Positions 15,516 through 23,044 of a stretch of 25,824 nucleotides of DNA are shown piece by piece. The translations under genes were made by a program, and so were the position numbers. The stretch is from CAZSXS01 sp964611385 (lineage in GTDB: Bacteria > Bacillota > Clostridia > Lachnospirales > CAYPQA01). The notes beneath the pieces were generated by a model, which was given only the letters and a program-made list of their open reading frames with translations, did not search any database and was not told where the DNA came from. The stretch spans positions 1-25,824 of the forward strand of contig CAZSXS010000055.1 of NCBI GenBank assembly GCA_964611385.1, in the 5' to 3' direction. Position 1 is the first letter of the stretch. Every line of letters starts with the position of its first letter.

Positions 15516-16737
15516 CGAGAAAATCATAATAAACACATTGCCAAACGGGTTAAAATGCTATATAATCCCGAAAGAAAATTACGTTGAAAAGCAAGCAGCC
15601 ATTGTTGTAAATTATGGCTCAGCCCATAGCCGCTTCAACGTAGATGGAACACAGCACGACACCCCCCTTGGAATTGCTCATTTTTTGGAGCATAAGCTTT
15701 TTGAAGGTAAGGCGGGGAACGCTTTTGATCAATTCGTAAACTTTGGTGCTGATGTGAATGCCTTCACCAACTATACCAATACAGCCTATTATTTTAACTG
15801 CAATCACAATTTCGAAGATAATTTTAAAGTTTTGCTTAGCTTTACCCAGGAGCCTTTTTTTACAGAAGAAAACGTGGAGAAGGAGAAAGGTATCATTAAA
15901 CAGGAAATTAAGATGTATGATGATAATCCTTTTTGGCGTAGCTATCTGAATATGCAACTTGGCCTTTATAGAGAAAAGCCCATTCGAAATGATATTGCGG
16001 GTACTCAAGAATCCATTGATCAAATCAATAAGGATACGCTTTATACTTGCTATCATAGCTTCTATGTGCCACAAAACATGGCGATCATCTGTGCCGGGTC
16101 TGTTCCAGATACAGTTATGAAGTTGGCAGAAGAATTTTGGGACAAGAAATCTGGAAGCCTGCCGAATACAGACTTTGGCAATGAGCCGGAGGACTCCGAT
16201 CCTTATATGGAGGATCAAATGCAGGTTTCTATGCCTATGTTTAATCTTGGCTTTAAGGAAAACGATCTTGGTAGGGATGTATTGACTCGTATGACCTCTC
16301 AAAAGATTGTGTTGGATTACCTCTTTGGTTTAAGCTCTGAGTTTTATCAAGAGAATTACAGCAAAGGTCTTTTGGATGATTCCTTTTCTTTTGAATATTC
16401 TTGCTCTGGCTTTTATGGAACAGTTATTTTCTCTGGCAGTAGCAAAGAACCTAAGGCCTTGTTAGAAGCCATCCAAAAGCAAATAGATAGAGCTCGTAAG
16501 GACGGCCTCAATGAAAATCGGGTTTCTGTTATTAGAAAGAAGCATATAGGGCGCTTTATACGAGGTTTTAATTATATTGGCGGGATTGTAAATGGGCAAA
16601 TTGATATGTTTTCTAAGGGATTAACCATTTTTGATGTGCTTCAAAAGTACAATTCAATAAGTGATCAAGAAATATTTGACGGGTTATCTCTTTATGGCAA
16701 TAAAAATTTTACTTTGTCTGTGGTCAATAAACTTTGA
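15490..16737 (+). CDS. M16 family zinc peptidase (YmfH-like)
   Basis: A 415-residue insulinase-type metallopeptidase, the active partner of the pair. The inverted zinc motif HFLEH is at 64-68 (two His ligands and the catalytic Glu), and the third ligand is probably E139 in GIIKQEIKMYDD. A second M16 lobe follows without a metal site. It starts inside the end of the previous gene, with GGAGG at 15480-15484. In Bacillus and Clostridia ymfF and ymfH are neighbours and are thought to act as a pair, the active site lying in a chamber made by both. No signal peptide is seen, so it should be cytoplasmic. Substrate unknown. No terminator is visible; the repeat copy C comes 80 bases later. Confidence 0.9.
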   Translation: MIIHEKSINEKIIINTLPNGLKCYIIPKENYVEKQAAIVVNYGSAHSRFNVDGTQHDTPLGIAHFLEHKLFEGKAGNAFDQFVNFGADVNAFTNYTNTAYYFNCNHNFEDNFKVLLSFTQEPFFTEENVEKEKGIIKQEIKMYDDNPFWRSYLNMQLGLYREKPIRNDIAGTQESIDQINKDTLYTCYHSFYVPQNMAIICAGSVPDTVMKLAEEFWDKKSGSLPNTDFGNEPEDSDPYMEDQMQVSMPMFNLGFKENDLGRDVLTRMTSQKIVLDYLFGLSSEFYQENYSKGLLDDSFSFEYSCSGFYGTVIFSGSSKEPKALLEAIQKQIDRARKDGLNENRVSVIRKKHIGRFIRGFNYIGGIVNGQIDMFSKGLTIFDVLQKYNSISDQEIFDGLSLYGNKNFTLSVVNKL

Positions 16738-16818
16738 TCATCGTTGAGAAAATAATGCTTTTACATTTCTCCTTAATTTGTTGTTTTTTCTTGCTTGTTA
16801 GGAGTATCTTTTTTAGCC

Positions 16819-16919
16819 ATACTCAGTACCACTAAGTTTTGCAAAGCTACCGATCAAAACCATAGAATTTATCAAGATTGAATGAAGGTGGCTTGGAAAA
16901 TGTTTTAGAGACTGAGTAT
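16819..16919 (+). repeat. Structured intergenic repeat, copy C
   Basis: A 101-bp element with perfect 9-bp terminal inverted repeats ATACTCAGT (16819-16827) and ACTGAGTAT (16911-16919). The palindrome is GTTTTGCAAAGC and the inner stem GCTACC with GGTGGC (one G-T wobble). The interior is nearly identical to copy A. It lies between the M16 operon and lgt. The right end reads TTGGAA, 18 bases, TATAAC (16893-16922), which could serve as an outward promoter for lgt. Confidence 0.85.
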
Positions 16920-16976
16920 AACGTGCTAATTCTTTATTAAAAAATGCGGTGGTACAAGCCGCAGCTGGAGGATCAT

Positions 16977-17918
16977 ATGCAGGATGTTATTTTTCCTAAT
17001 CTGGGCATCGCTATTGATCATTTGCCTAGGGTCGCTTTCAATCTATTCGGTCTGCCTATTTATTGGTACGGAATAACCATGGTTTCTGGTGTTATGCTTG
17101 CGGTGCTCTTGTGTGAACATCTCTGCATTAAACAGGGCTTGGGCAGAGATGTATTTAATGATTTCATCTTTTTTGGTATTGTTGGTTCCCTGATTGTGGC
17201 AAGAACGTATTATGTTATCTTTTCTTGGGACTATTATAAAGACAACCTCATAAAAATCTTTGCCTTCCGGGAAGGCGGCATTGCTATGTTTGGTACTTTA
17301 ATCGGTGGTACCCTGACTTCCTTCCTTTATTGTAAGTATAAAAAAATAAGCTTCGGCCACTTCATTGATGTGGCCGCCTGTGGCTTGTGCCTAGGTCAAT
17401 GCATCGGACGCTTTGGAAACTTCTTTAATCGAGAAGCCTTTGGGGTTTATACGGATTCTCTCTTTGCTATGCAGTATGTTGCAGAACAGGTTGGCAGCAT
17501 TCCAGCTGATATGCCTCTCTTTACTGTGAACAACATCCAATACATACAAGTTCACCCTGCTTTCCTTTATGAAGCTGCTTGGAATTTGCTGCTCTTGTTC
17601 ATCTTACTTTCCTATCATAAGCGCAAGCGCTTTAACGGTGAAGTCTTTATGTTTTACATGGCTGGTTACGGTCTTGGACGGTTTTTCATTGAGTCGATCC
17701 GTACGGATGCTTTGTACTTTTTTAATACTAGCATTCGTATTTCCCAACTTTTGGCCGGCCTTGCCTTCTTAGTGGGCTTGACTACAATGATCGTGGCCAG
17801 AGCCAAAGGCGTGCGTATGCAATCCTTAGCTGTAGCTGGGGCCGAAGATGGTTCGAAGGCTGAAAGCGATAGCGAAGACAGTGAAGGGGTTTCTGACGAA
17901 GCAGATGATGAGAATTGA
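16977..17918 (+). CDS. lgt: Prolipoprotein diacylglyceryl transferase
   Basis: Lgt transfers a diacylglyceryl group from phosphatidylglycerol to the lipobox Cys of preprolipoproteins in the membrane. The protein has several membrane segments and the signature GRFGNFFNREAFG (144-156), plus the late motif GLGRFFIESIRTDA. The start is placed at 16977, not at the in-frame ATG at 16944, because GGAGG (16967-16971) lies 5 bases before it and the alternative has no site; this gives 313 residues. The loop that reads GGxxxHGG in E. coli is GGIAMFGT here, so the essential E. coli His is absent, as I recall it also is in other Firmicutes. The C-terminus is a 25-residue acidic tail (AEDGSKAESDSEDSEG...), absent from most Lgt proteins. 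It ends at the terminator at 17987-18027. Confidence 0.92.
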   Translation: MQDVIFPNLGIAIDHLPRVAFNLFGLPIYWYGITMVSGVMLAVLLCEHLCIKQGLGRDVFNDFIFFGIVGSLIVARTYYVIFSWDYYKDNLIKIFAFREGGIAMFGTLIGGTLTSFLYCKYKKISFGHFIDVAACGLCLGQCIGRFGNFFNREAFGVYTDSLFAMQYVAEQVGSIPADMPLFTVNNIQYIQVHPAFLYEAAWNLLLLFILLSYHKRKRFNGEVFMFYMAGYGLGRFFIESIRTDALYFFNTSIRISQLLAGLAFLVGLTTMIVARAKGVRMQSLAVAGAEDGSKAESDSEDSEGVSDEADDEN

Positions 17919-17986
17919 GAGAGAAAGTAAAGAGCGCTTTTCCATTTCTGATTTGAGTTCGCCGAGGCGAAATTTCGGTTAGTATG

Positions 17987-18027
17987 AAAAAACACAGTGT
18001 ACGCAAATAGCATGCACTGTGTTTTTT
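17987..18027. terminator. Bidirectional terminator between lgt and the ATPase gene
   Basis: Arms AAAAAACACAGTG (17987-17999) and CACTGTGTTTTTT (18015-18027) form a 13-bp stem with a 15-base loop. A and T runs on the two sides allow termination from both strands, which fits the convergent genes. Confidence 0.85.
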
Positions 18028-18089
18028 TGTTTGCGTTTATTAGAGATGAATACTTCTCGTTAGCTACTACGGGACTTGTTTTTCTTGTT

Positions 18090-19010
18090 CTAATCAAGAT
18101 CTCTATTATTGTTAAGGAACAATTCTTTATGCTGATCAAAAAACTCAAAATATTGTTTCGTATTTTCTAATTCCCACCATTGTTTTATATCAACAGGTGC
18201 GGAATCCAAATCGTATATTTTTGCTGTCTCCATTGCCAATAAAAAAGGGGAATGGGTTGCGATAATAAATTGGGACCCACAATAACGAGCCATTTGCTCA
18301 AGTAATTTGGCAAGCTTGAGCTGCAGTTGTGGTGACAGGCTATTTTCAGGTTCATCTAAGCAATATAAAGTGTCGTTTTTTAGCTTTGAGTCAAAATAGT
18401 TAAAGGCCGTTTCTCCATTACTGTTAAGTTTGACTTCGGTACCAACAGTCTTACGGATAAACTGTCTTCGAGATACGGATTTTCTTCTTGCAAGCACTTG
18501 TAAGCGCAATGCTTCATAATCCTCTAAACTATTCATCTTCACCGATTCTCCATACTTTAAACCTGCCCAATCCGCTCTTGCAGTTTCTATGTTTTCTGCG
18601 ATTTCGGAGTTGTTGGTTCGTACAGTAAGCATATAGTCGAAAATATCATCACTTGTAATTATCCTGCTGCCATTTGGGATTCGATATTTAAAGCCTTCAT
18701 CATCAAATCCAAGCTCATATTCGCAGTGGGTAACATACGAATTGAACAACTCGCTAGAATTAAAGGGGGCTATTCGATTTAACCCTAATTTGCTTGCTAT
18801 CAGATTCAGTAATGTACTTTTGCCAGAGCCGTTTCCGCCATACAAAATTGTGATTTTTGAAAAGCTCAATTCGGAAAAAGCTTTCTCTGGAAAAATGCCA
18901 CAGGGGTAGGTATTATCAATATAGCCAAGCGCACCACCATTATCAGCCATCTTTTGACTGATTAAAACAGATTCTCTTTCTATTGGTAAAACAAACCTTT
19001 CTAAATACAT
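18090..19010 (-). CDS. ABC/SMC-like AAA ATPase
   Basis: A 306-residue soluble ATPase of the ABC/SMC-like superfamily. Walker A is GGNGSGKST (58-66), a signature-like segment LNSNGETAFNYF lies at about 195-206, Walker B with the catalytic Glu is LYCLDEPENSLSP (215-227), and the switch His is in IIATHSPFLL (253). There are no membrane segments, so it is not a transporter subunit by itself. It resembles the predicted-ATPase group COG3910, of unknown function. The start is taken at 19010 rather than the ATG 12 bases upstream, because that upstream ATG overlaps the GGAGG (19020-19016) that serves 19010. It is single, with no adjacent TOPRIM or nuclease gene on its strand; the divergent neighbour is a nucleotidyltransferase. 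Confidence 0.85.
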   Translation of the reverse strand: MYLERFVLPIERESVLISQKMADNGGALGYIDNTYPCGIFPEKAFSELSFSKITILYGGNGSGKSTLLNLIASKLGLNRIAPFNSSELFNSYVTHCEYELGFDDEGFKYRIPNGSRIITSDDIFDYMLTVRTNNSEIAENIETARADWAGLKYGESVKMNSLEDYEALRLQVLARRKSVSRRQFIRKTVGTEVKLNSNGETAFNYFDSKLKNDTLYCLDEPENSLSPQLQLKLAKLLEQMARYCGSQFIIATHSPFLLAMETAKIYDLDSAPVDIKQWWELENTKQYFEFFDQHKELFLNNNRDLD

Positions 19011-19402
19011 GTTTACCTCCATAATGCAATTTGTTTAAGATGAAGATTCTTCAGATTTTGTGAAAATTTTTCGATTACTTAGCTGCAATCCTCGCTTTGT
19101 AGCTTACCTTTTGATTCAGTTTCAAGATGAACATTCTTTTAAAACTGCAAATTTGTTTTAGACTATGCTAAGAAGTGACAAGTATTGTTATCTTATCTCT
19201 ACACTTCTTCTTTGTAAAGCCTTTTTGAATCAAAAGCTAATACTTAAAAGTATTTTGTATTTGATCTTACCGAATAAGCATGGTATATTTGGTAAGATCA
19301 AATACACTCTGCTCTCTGTTAGATTACTTGGAGTAGAGAAATACAAGCTTGCTAAAAATTTGAAGGATATGAGTGATTGCTCAGAAGTAAAGGAGGAAGA
19401 AC
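19011..19402. other. Intergenic region between ATPase and nucleotidyltransferase
   Basis: About 390 bases separating divergent genes. It contains a 16-bp perfect inverted repeat (19256-19306) and a loosely repeated phrase AAGATGAA.ATTCTT (about 19037 and 19123). An open frame of 81 codons crosses the inverted repeat but has no ribosome binding site or recognisable domain. No convincing promoter was found for either gene. Confidence 0.4.
19256..19306. repeat. 16-bp perfect inverted repeat
   Basis: Left arm TGTATTTGATCTTACC (19256-19271) and its exact complement (19291-19306) around a 19-base spacer. No T run follows, so it is not a terminator. It lies 97 bases before the nucleotidyltransferase start and could be an operator, an attenuator hairpin, or a scar of a mobile element. 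Confidence 0.8.
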
Positions 19403-20167
19403 ATGCTTGACAGAACCGATATTATTAAAAAATTACACCAGGAATTAGAACCCTTGCCTTTTATCTACGCCTTTTGGCTAGAGGGTGCGGATGCGATCAG
19501 TCGGACGGATGAATACAGCGACATTGATTTTTGGGTTGATTTTGAGGACGAGTACGAGCAGCAGGCATATGAAGCTGTTGAAAAAGCGCTGTCTTCTCTT
19601 AGCGAAATTGATTATAAGCATATCATGTCGCATGACCACCCTAAAATACGTCAGCGCATTTACCACCTTGCCAACACGAGCAGATACTTGATGATTGATT
19701 TTTGCTGGCAACTGCACAGTCGTCCTAAGGATGACTATGCCTATTATGAAAATGATCGGATTGAAGCGGCGATGGTGGTTTTTGATAAAGACAATATTGT
19801 TCGTCACAAGCCGCTCGACCTTTCAGTTTTTTCACAGTGGAACACAGCCCGTCTTGAAGAAGCAAAGTACCGCAGAACTCAACAGCTCCGAGCAGAAAAG
19901 TATGTTTGTCGTGGCCAGTACCTCGAGGCGTATGCTTATTATAACCGTTATGTATTGGAACCTCTTATTGACCTTTTAAGATTGATTTACACCCCAGCAC
20001 ACACAAGCTATTATTTAATCCATATTTCACAACATATTCCCTCCTGGGAAAGGGAAAAGCTAGAATACTTTGCTCAAATAGGAACACTTTCTGATATTGG
20101 GGAAAAGATACCTCAAGCAGGTCAGTGGTTTGATGAGCTTATTACATTACTGGGCCAAACAACCTAA
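19403..20167 (+). CDS. Nucleotidyltransferase-fold protein
   Basis: A 254-residue protein of the DNA polymerase beta-like nucleotidyltransferase superfamily. The core motif EGADAISRTDEYSDIDFWVDF spans about 28-48, with two metal-binding Asp in SDID (D40, D42). A third acidic residue fits at D99 in YLMIDFCWQ. The C-terminal part is helical. Family members add nucleotides to antibiotics, proteins or RNA; the substrate here cannot be read from sequence. It is not clearly one of the named aminoglycoside adenylyltransferases. AAAGGAGG at 19390-19397 gives a very strong start. It stands alone and ends at a strong terminator. Confidence 0.75.
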   Translation: MLDRTDIIKKLHQELEPLPFIYAFWLEGADAISRTDEYSDIDFWVDFEDEYEQQAYEAVEKALSSLSEIDYKHIMSHDHPKIRQRIYHLANTSRYLMIDFCWQLHSRPKDDYAYYENDRIEAAMVVFDKDNIVRHKPLDLSVFSQWNTARLEEAKYRRTQQLRAEKYVCRGQYLEAYAYYNRYVLEPLIDLLRLIYTPAHTSYYLIHISQHIPSWEREKLEYFAQIGTLSDIGEKIPQAGQWFDELITLLGQTT

Positions 20168-20174
20168 TCTTGGC

Positions 20175-20218
20175 AAAGATACAGCCGTCTATTTCGATAA
20201 ATAGACGGCTGTATCTTT
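20175..20218 (+). terminator. Strong rho-independent terminator
   Basis: Arms 20175-20194 and 20199-20218 form a perfect 20-bp stem (core GATACAGCCGTCTATTT) with a CGAT tetraloop, followed by TTTTTC. It begins 8 bases after the nucleotidyltransferase stop. Confidence 0.93.
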
Positions 20219-20221
20219 TTC

Positions 20222-20360
20222 TATGCTCAGTAACATTCAGCTTTGCAAGGCTGTCAAGAAAAATAACCGAATATATTCAGTTTTGCAAAGCAGTCAAGCA
20301 AAAACAACTGAATATTCAGTTTGGAGGATGACAGCTTGGTAGTGTAAGAGACTGAGTGTA
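20222..20360 (+). repeat. Structured intergenic repeat, copy D (with internal duplication)
   Basis: A 139-bp element. The ends TATGCTCAGT (20222-20231) and ACTGAGTGTA (20351-20360) pair over 10 bases with two G-T wobbles. The inner stem is GCTGTC with GACAGC. The left half is duplicated: a unit ATTCAGCTTTGCAAGGCTGTC near 20235 and a similar one near 20275, which explains the greater length. It fills the gap between the terminator at 20218 and the end of PBP2 at 20369. Confidence 0.75.
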
Positions 20361-20368
20361 ATTGATCA

Positions 20369-22870
20369 TTATTGAGATAAAGCATTTTCTAACAAAGGAG
20401 CCTGGGGTTCTGCCGTTAACCCCAGGCAGTCCGCAAATAGTTCCTTGGCAATCTTAGGCGCTGGGTTTTCGGTTGACTCACCGAAGGGTATCATCACAAC
20501 TACTGCAATTTGCGGGTTGTCATAAGGGGCATAGCCTGTAAACCAGGTATGGGAAGGTCGGCTGTTGGATTCTTCTGCGGTGCCTGTTTTTCCTGCTACC
20601 TTTATAGGAAAATCGGCGAAAACGGAGCGCAAGGTGCCTTGGCTTCCTCTTGTAACCCGTAGCATACCATCGTAGACGGCCTTGAGGTTTTTTTGATTTA
20701 AGGAAAGGGCTTTTTCAAGCACTGGTTCCTTATATTGAAGCATGGAGTCCCTTGCTTGACTTGTTCCATGAAGCAGGCTCAACTTATACCGCTGGCCTCC
20801 GTTGGCTAAAGTTGCGATATACTTGGCCATTTGAATCACAGAGTAACTGTTAACGGATTGGCCGATGGCACTGCGGATGCTGTCCCCGTCCTTCCAACGA
20901 AGGGTGGCTTCTGTTGCGTTGGGATTTAAGGCAAGTTCTAAGGAGCGCTTGGTTTCAGGAGAGGCCATTTTGGGCTTGTATTCCTCAATTTCCACACCAG
21001 AATAATCGCCCAGACCAAACTTAAGCATGTACTCGTTAAAGGTGGCAATACTGTTTAGGGTGTTTCCGGTTGTGGCATTGCCCATACGGTAAGCCATCTC
21101 ATAAAAGAAATAATTACAGGAGACCTCTATGGCTTTTGAAACATCTGTATGCCCATGGGTGCTGCCATATCGGGTGTAGATCAGGCAATTTGCATAAGGA
21201 ATGCCGGCGCTTTGGAATACCCCCTGATCCAGTATTCTTGTGGTTGGTGTGATCACGCCGCTTTCTAGACCGGCAAGGGCTGAAAGCATTTTTAAGGTGG
21301 AGCCCGGAGCCTTTCTTTCCATCAGAGGACGGTTTACCATGGGCGTGGTGGGATCATCTAAAAGCTTTGCGTAATAGGCTTGATTAAAGTTATTGACCAG
21401 CATGTTATTGTCATAAGATGGATAGGAAACAAGGGCCAGAATCTCTCCTGTGTTCACATCGACAACAGCCAGGGATCCGGTACAGGGATCTAGGTTGGTT
21501 TCGCTGGGTGAAAGCTCCCCTGAATTCAGTTTTTCTTTTATGAAAGCTAGAGGGGAAAGCTGCCCTTTTTTAAGCTTTACAATTTTTTCATCCTCACAGC
21601 TGAGAATTTCCTGTTCAAGCAGACTTAAAACACATTGAAGCAAAGAAACACTTCCTCCTTGAATGGCATTTATCAAGCTGCTCTTCGCTTTATCCATATC
21701 CTCAGACTTTTGCAGTTCCAACAAAGGCTGCTCGTTTAAAACTACGGCTTTCATGGCAGCTTGGGCTGTGCCTTCTGGAGCTTGAAGGACGCTTTTAATT
21801 GAAAGTTTATTACCCTTTACCATGGAAACAAACAGCTGTTTCAATGGAATCTCACCGCTATCTAGCTTTTTAAGCAATACCTTTTTTAAATTTTCAATGA
21901 GTATCATTGTTGCTTTCTTCTGCAACTGACTGTCCAGTGTCAAGTAGAGATGATCGCCCCTAGTGGGGTACTCTGTTACTATGCTGCTTACAAGCTTGCC
22001 TGAGCTGGTGACTTCTACAGTTTTCTTACCTTTCTTCCCGCTGAGTACTTGCTCAAAGGACTTTTCAATGCCGGACTTTCCGAACAAGTCGGAACTGGTG
22101 TATCCGTAAGCCTGATTGCTTTCTAGCTCCTCTTCGCTAATGGGTCGGATATAGCCTAGGATATGAGAGAAGTATTCCTTTTCGGGGTAATACCGCAGCT
22201 GCTCCGCTTTGATAAAAAGTCCGGGAAACAGCTCTTTGTGTTCTTCAATGGCAAGCATTGTTTTTTGCGTGACATTGGAAGCTAAGGTGAGTATGTGATA
22301 TTGGCGGTAGCGCTGCAGGTAGATAGAACAGCGGATTGAAAGCAAGTCTCTGGCTTTTGAATTGGACAGCTCAGAAGGAACCTGAAAAAATTCTCTTAAA
22401 TAGGCAATTGTTTCATCCGCATCATACTGAAGCTTTTCTTTTTCAAAGCCCATGTCCGCTCTCCATCGCTTCTCTTGACTTGCATTTCTGAAGGTGAATG
22501 TAAAGGGGTCTTCCTTTGTGATCGGCATCTCATCCAAAAAAGTCTCCCCATTTTTCTCTAGCAACTGTAGTAAAGCAAGGATCATTTCGTTTAGATTTCC
22601 GTTCGAACTGCTTGGATTCATTCGAATACTGTAAGCCGGTATGTTGACCGCAAGGGGTCGCCCATATCGGTCATAGATGGAGCCTCTTGTGGCGGGTATG
22701 TCCATGTACCGCTCCATTGTCCTAGTAATCCCATCTGTGTACTCCTTGCCTTCAAGGATTTGCAGTTGAAAAAGCCTTTGCGCCAAGATCGCATTCAATA
22801 GAAGAATTACCAAAAAAAGAAGCACCAAACGATTTGAGATCAAACGTATACATTTTTTATAGAATTTCAT
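20369..22870 (-). CDS. Class B penicillin-binding protein (PBP2 type transpeptidase)
   Basis: An 833-residue transpeptidase. One membrane segment at about 14-32 is followed by the PBP dimer domain with ATRGSIYDRYGRPLA (60-74). The transpeptidase domain has STLK (S524, K527), SCN (584-586) and KTGTAEE (761-767). Between LYLTLDSQLQKKA and GSLAVVDVNTGEIL there is a segment of about 130 residues (roughly 333-463), helical by appearance, which is longer than in E. coli PBP2 but, as I recall, usual in clostridial PBP2 proteins. Its promoter and a BlaI-type box overlap, so beta-lactam induction is likely. The AAGGAG site is 13 bases from the ATG, longer than normal. It diverges from blaI-blaR1. SpoVD-like assignment is less likely because no PASTA domain is present. 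Confidence 0.92.
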   Translation of the reverse strand: MKFYKKCIRLISNRLVLLFLVILLLNAILAQRLFQLQILEGKEYTDGITRTMERYMDIPATRGSIYDRYGRPLAVNIPAYSIRMNPSSSNGNLNEMILALLQLLEKNGETFLDEMPITKEDPFTFTFRNASQEKRWRADMGFEKEKLQYDADETIAYLREFFQVPSELSNSKARDLLSIRCSIYLQRYRQYHILTLASNVTQKTMLAIEEHKELFPGLFIKAEQLRYYPEKEYFSHILGYIRPISEEELESNQAYGYTSSDLFGKSGIEKSFEQVLSGKKGKKTVEVTSSGKLVSSIVTEYPTRGDHLYLTLDSQLQKKATMILIENLKKVLLKKLDSGEIPLKQLFVSMVKGNKLSIKSVLQAPEGTAQAAMKAVVLNEQPLLELQKSEDMDKAKSSLINAIQGGSVSLLQCVLSLLEQEILSCEDEKIVKLKKGQLSPLAFIKEKLNSGELSPSETNLDPCTGSLAVVDVNTGEILALVSYPSYDNNMLVNNFNQAYYAKLLDDPTTPMVNRPLMERKAPGSTLKMLSALAGLESGVITPTTRILDQGVFQSAGIPYANCLIYTRYGSTHGHTDVSKAIEVSCNYFFYEMAYRMGNATTGNTLNSIATFNEYMLKFGLGDYSGVEIEEYKPKMASPETKRSLELALNPNATEATLRWKDGDSIRSAIGQSVNSYSVIQMAKYIATLANGGQRYKLSLLHGTSQARDSMLQYKEPVLEKALSLNQKNLKAVYDGMLRVTRGSQGTLRSVFADFPIKVAGKTGTAEESNSRPSHTWFTGYAPYDNPQIAVVVMIPFGESTENPAPKIAKELFADCLGLTAEPQAPLLENALSQ

Positions 22871-22894
22871 ACTTATTTTTTCACTCCTTAAGGC

Positions 22895-22904
22895 TACGCG
22901 TGTA
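22895..22904. promoter_or_regulatory. Candidate BlaI operator 1
   Basis: TACGCGTGTA matches the TACnnnTGTA core of BlaI/MecI operators. It lies just downstream of the predicted PBP2 transcription start, where bound repressor would block elongation or initiation. Confidence 0.5.
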
Positions 22905-22912
22905 ATCGTTAA

Positions 22913-22941
22913 ATATTACAATTGTAAGCTTTAGAAGTCAA
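22913..22941 (-). promoter_or_regulatory. Sigma-A promoter of PBP2
   Basis: On the minus strand TTGACT (22941-22936), a 17-base spacer and TAATAT (22918-22913). The start would be near 22906. The -10 and spacer overlap the palindrome at 22916-22927. Confidence 0.75.
22916..22927. promoter_or_regulatory. Candidate BlaI operator 2
   Basis: TTACAATTGTAA is a perfect 12-bp palindrome containing TACAnnTGTA, the BlaI/MecI recognition core. It overlaps the -10 element of the PBP2 promoter, an ideal position for repression. Confidence 0.7.
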
Positions 22942-22978
22942 GTGAAATTTTAGGCGCTGCAAAATTCGAATAGAAACA

Positions 22979-23006
22979 TTGACAGCCAGATTATATCTGC
23001 TATACT
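22979..23006 (+). promoter_or_regulatory. Sigma-A promoter of blaI-blaR1
   Basis: TTGACA (22979-22984), a 16-base spacer and TATACT (23001-23006), with a start near 23013. The third BlaI-type box lies at and just after the start point. Confidence 0.8.
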
Positions 23007-23014
23007 GTGTTTAT

Positions 23015-23024
23015 TACGAGTGTA
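23015..23024. promoter_or_regulatory. Candidate BlaI operator 3
   Basis: TACGAGTGTA, again TACnnnTGTA, a few bases past the predicted blaI start point and before AAGGAGG (23031-23037). Autoregulation through such a box is standard for BlaI systems. Confidence 0.55.
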
Positions 23025-23044
23025 GTATTTAAGGAGGAAATGCT

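Noticed and set aside
15619..16302. 227-codon open frame opposite the YmfH-like gene
   Set aside because: It lies entirely antisense to a well-supported M16 peptidase, has no ribosome binding site and no domain pattern.
19165..19410. 81-codon open frame ahead of the nucleotidyltransferase
   Set aside because: No ribosome binding site, no recognisable domain, and it crosses a perfect inverted repeat; composition looks like translated spacer DNA.
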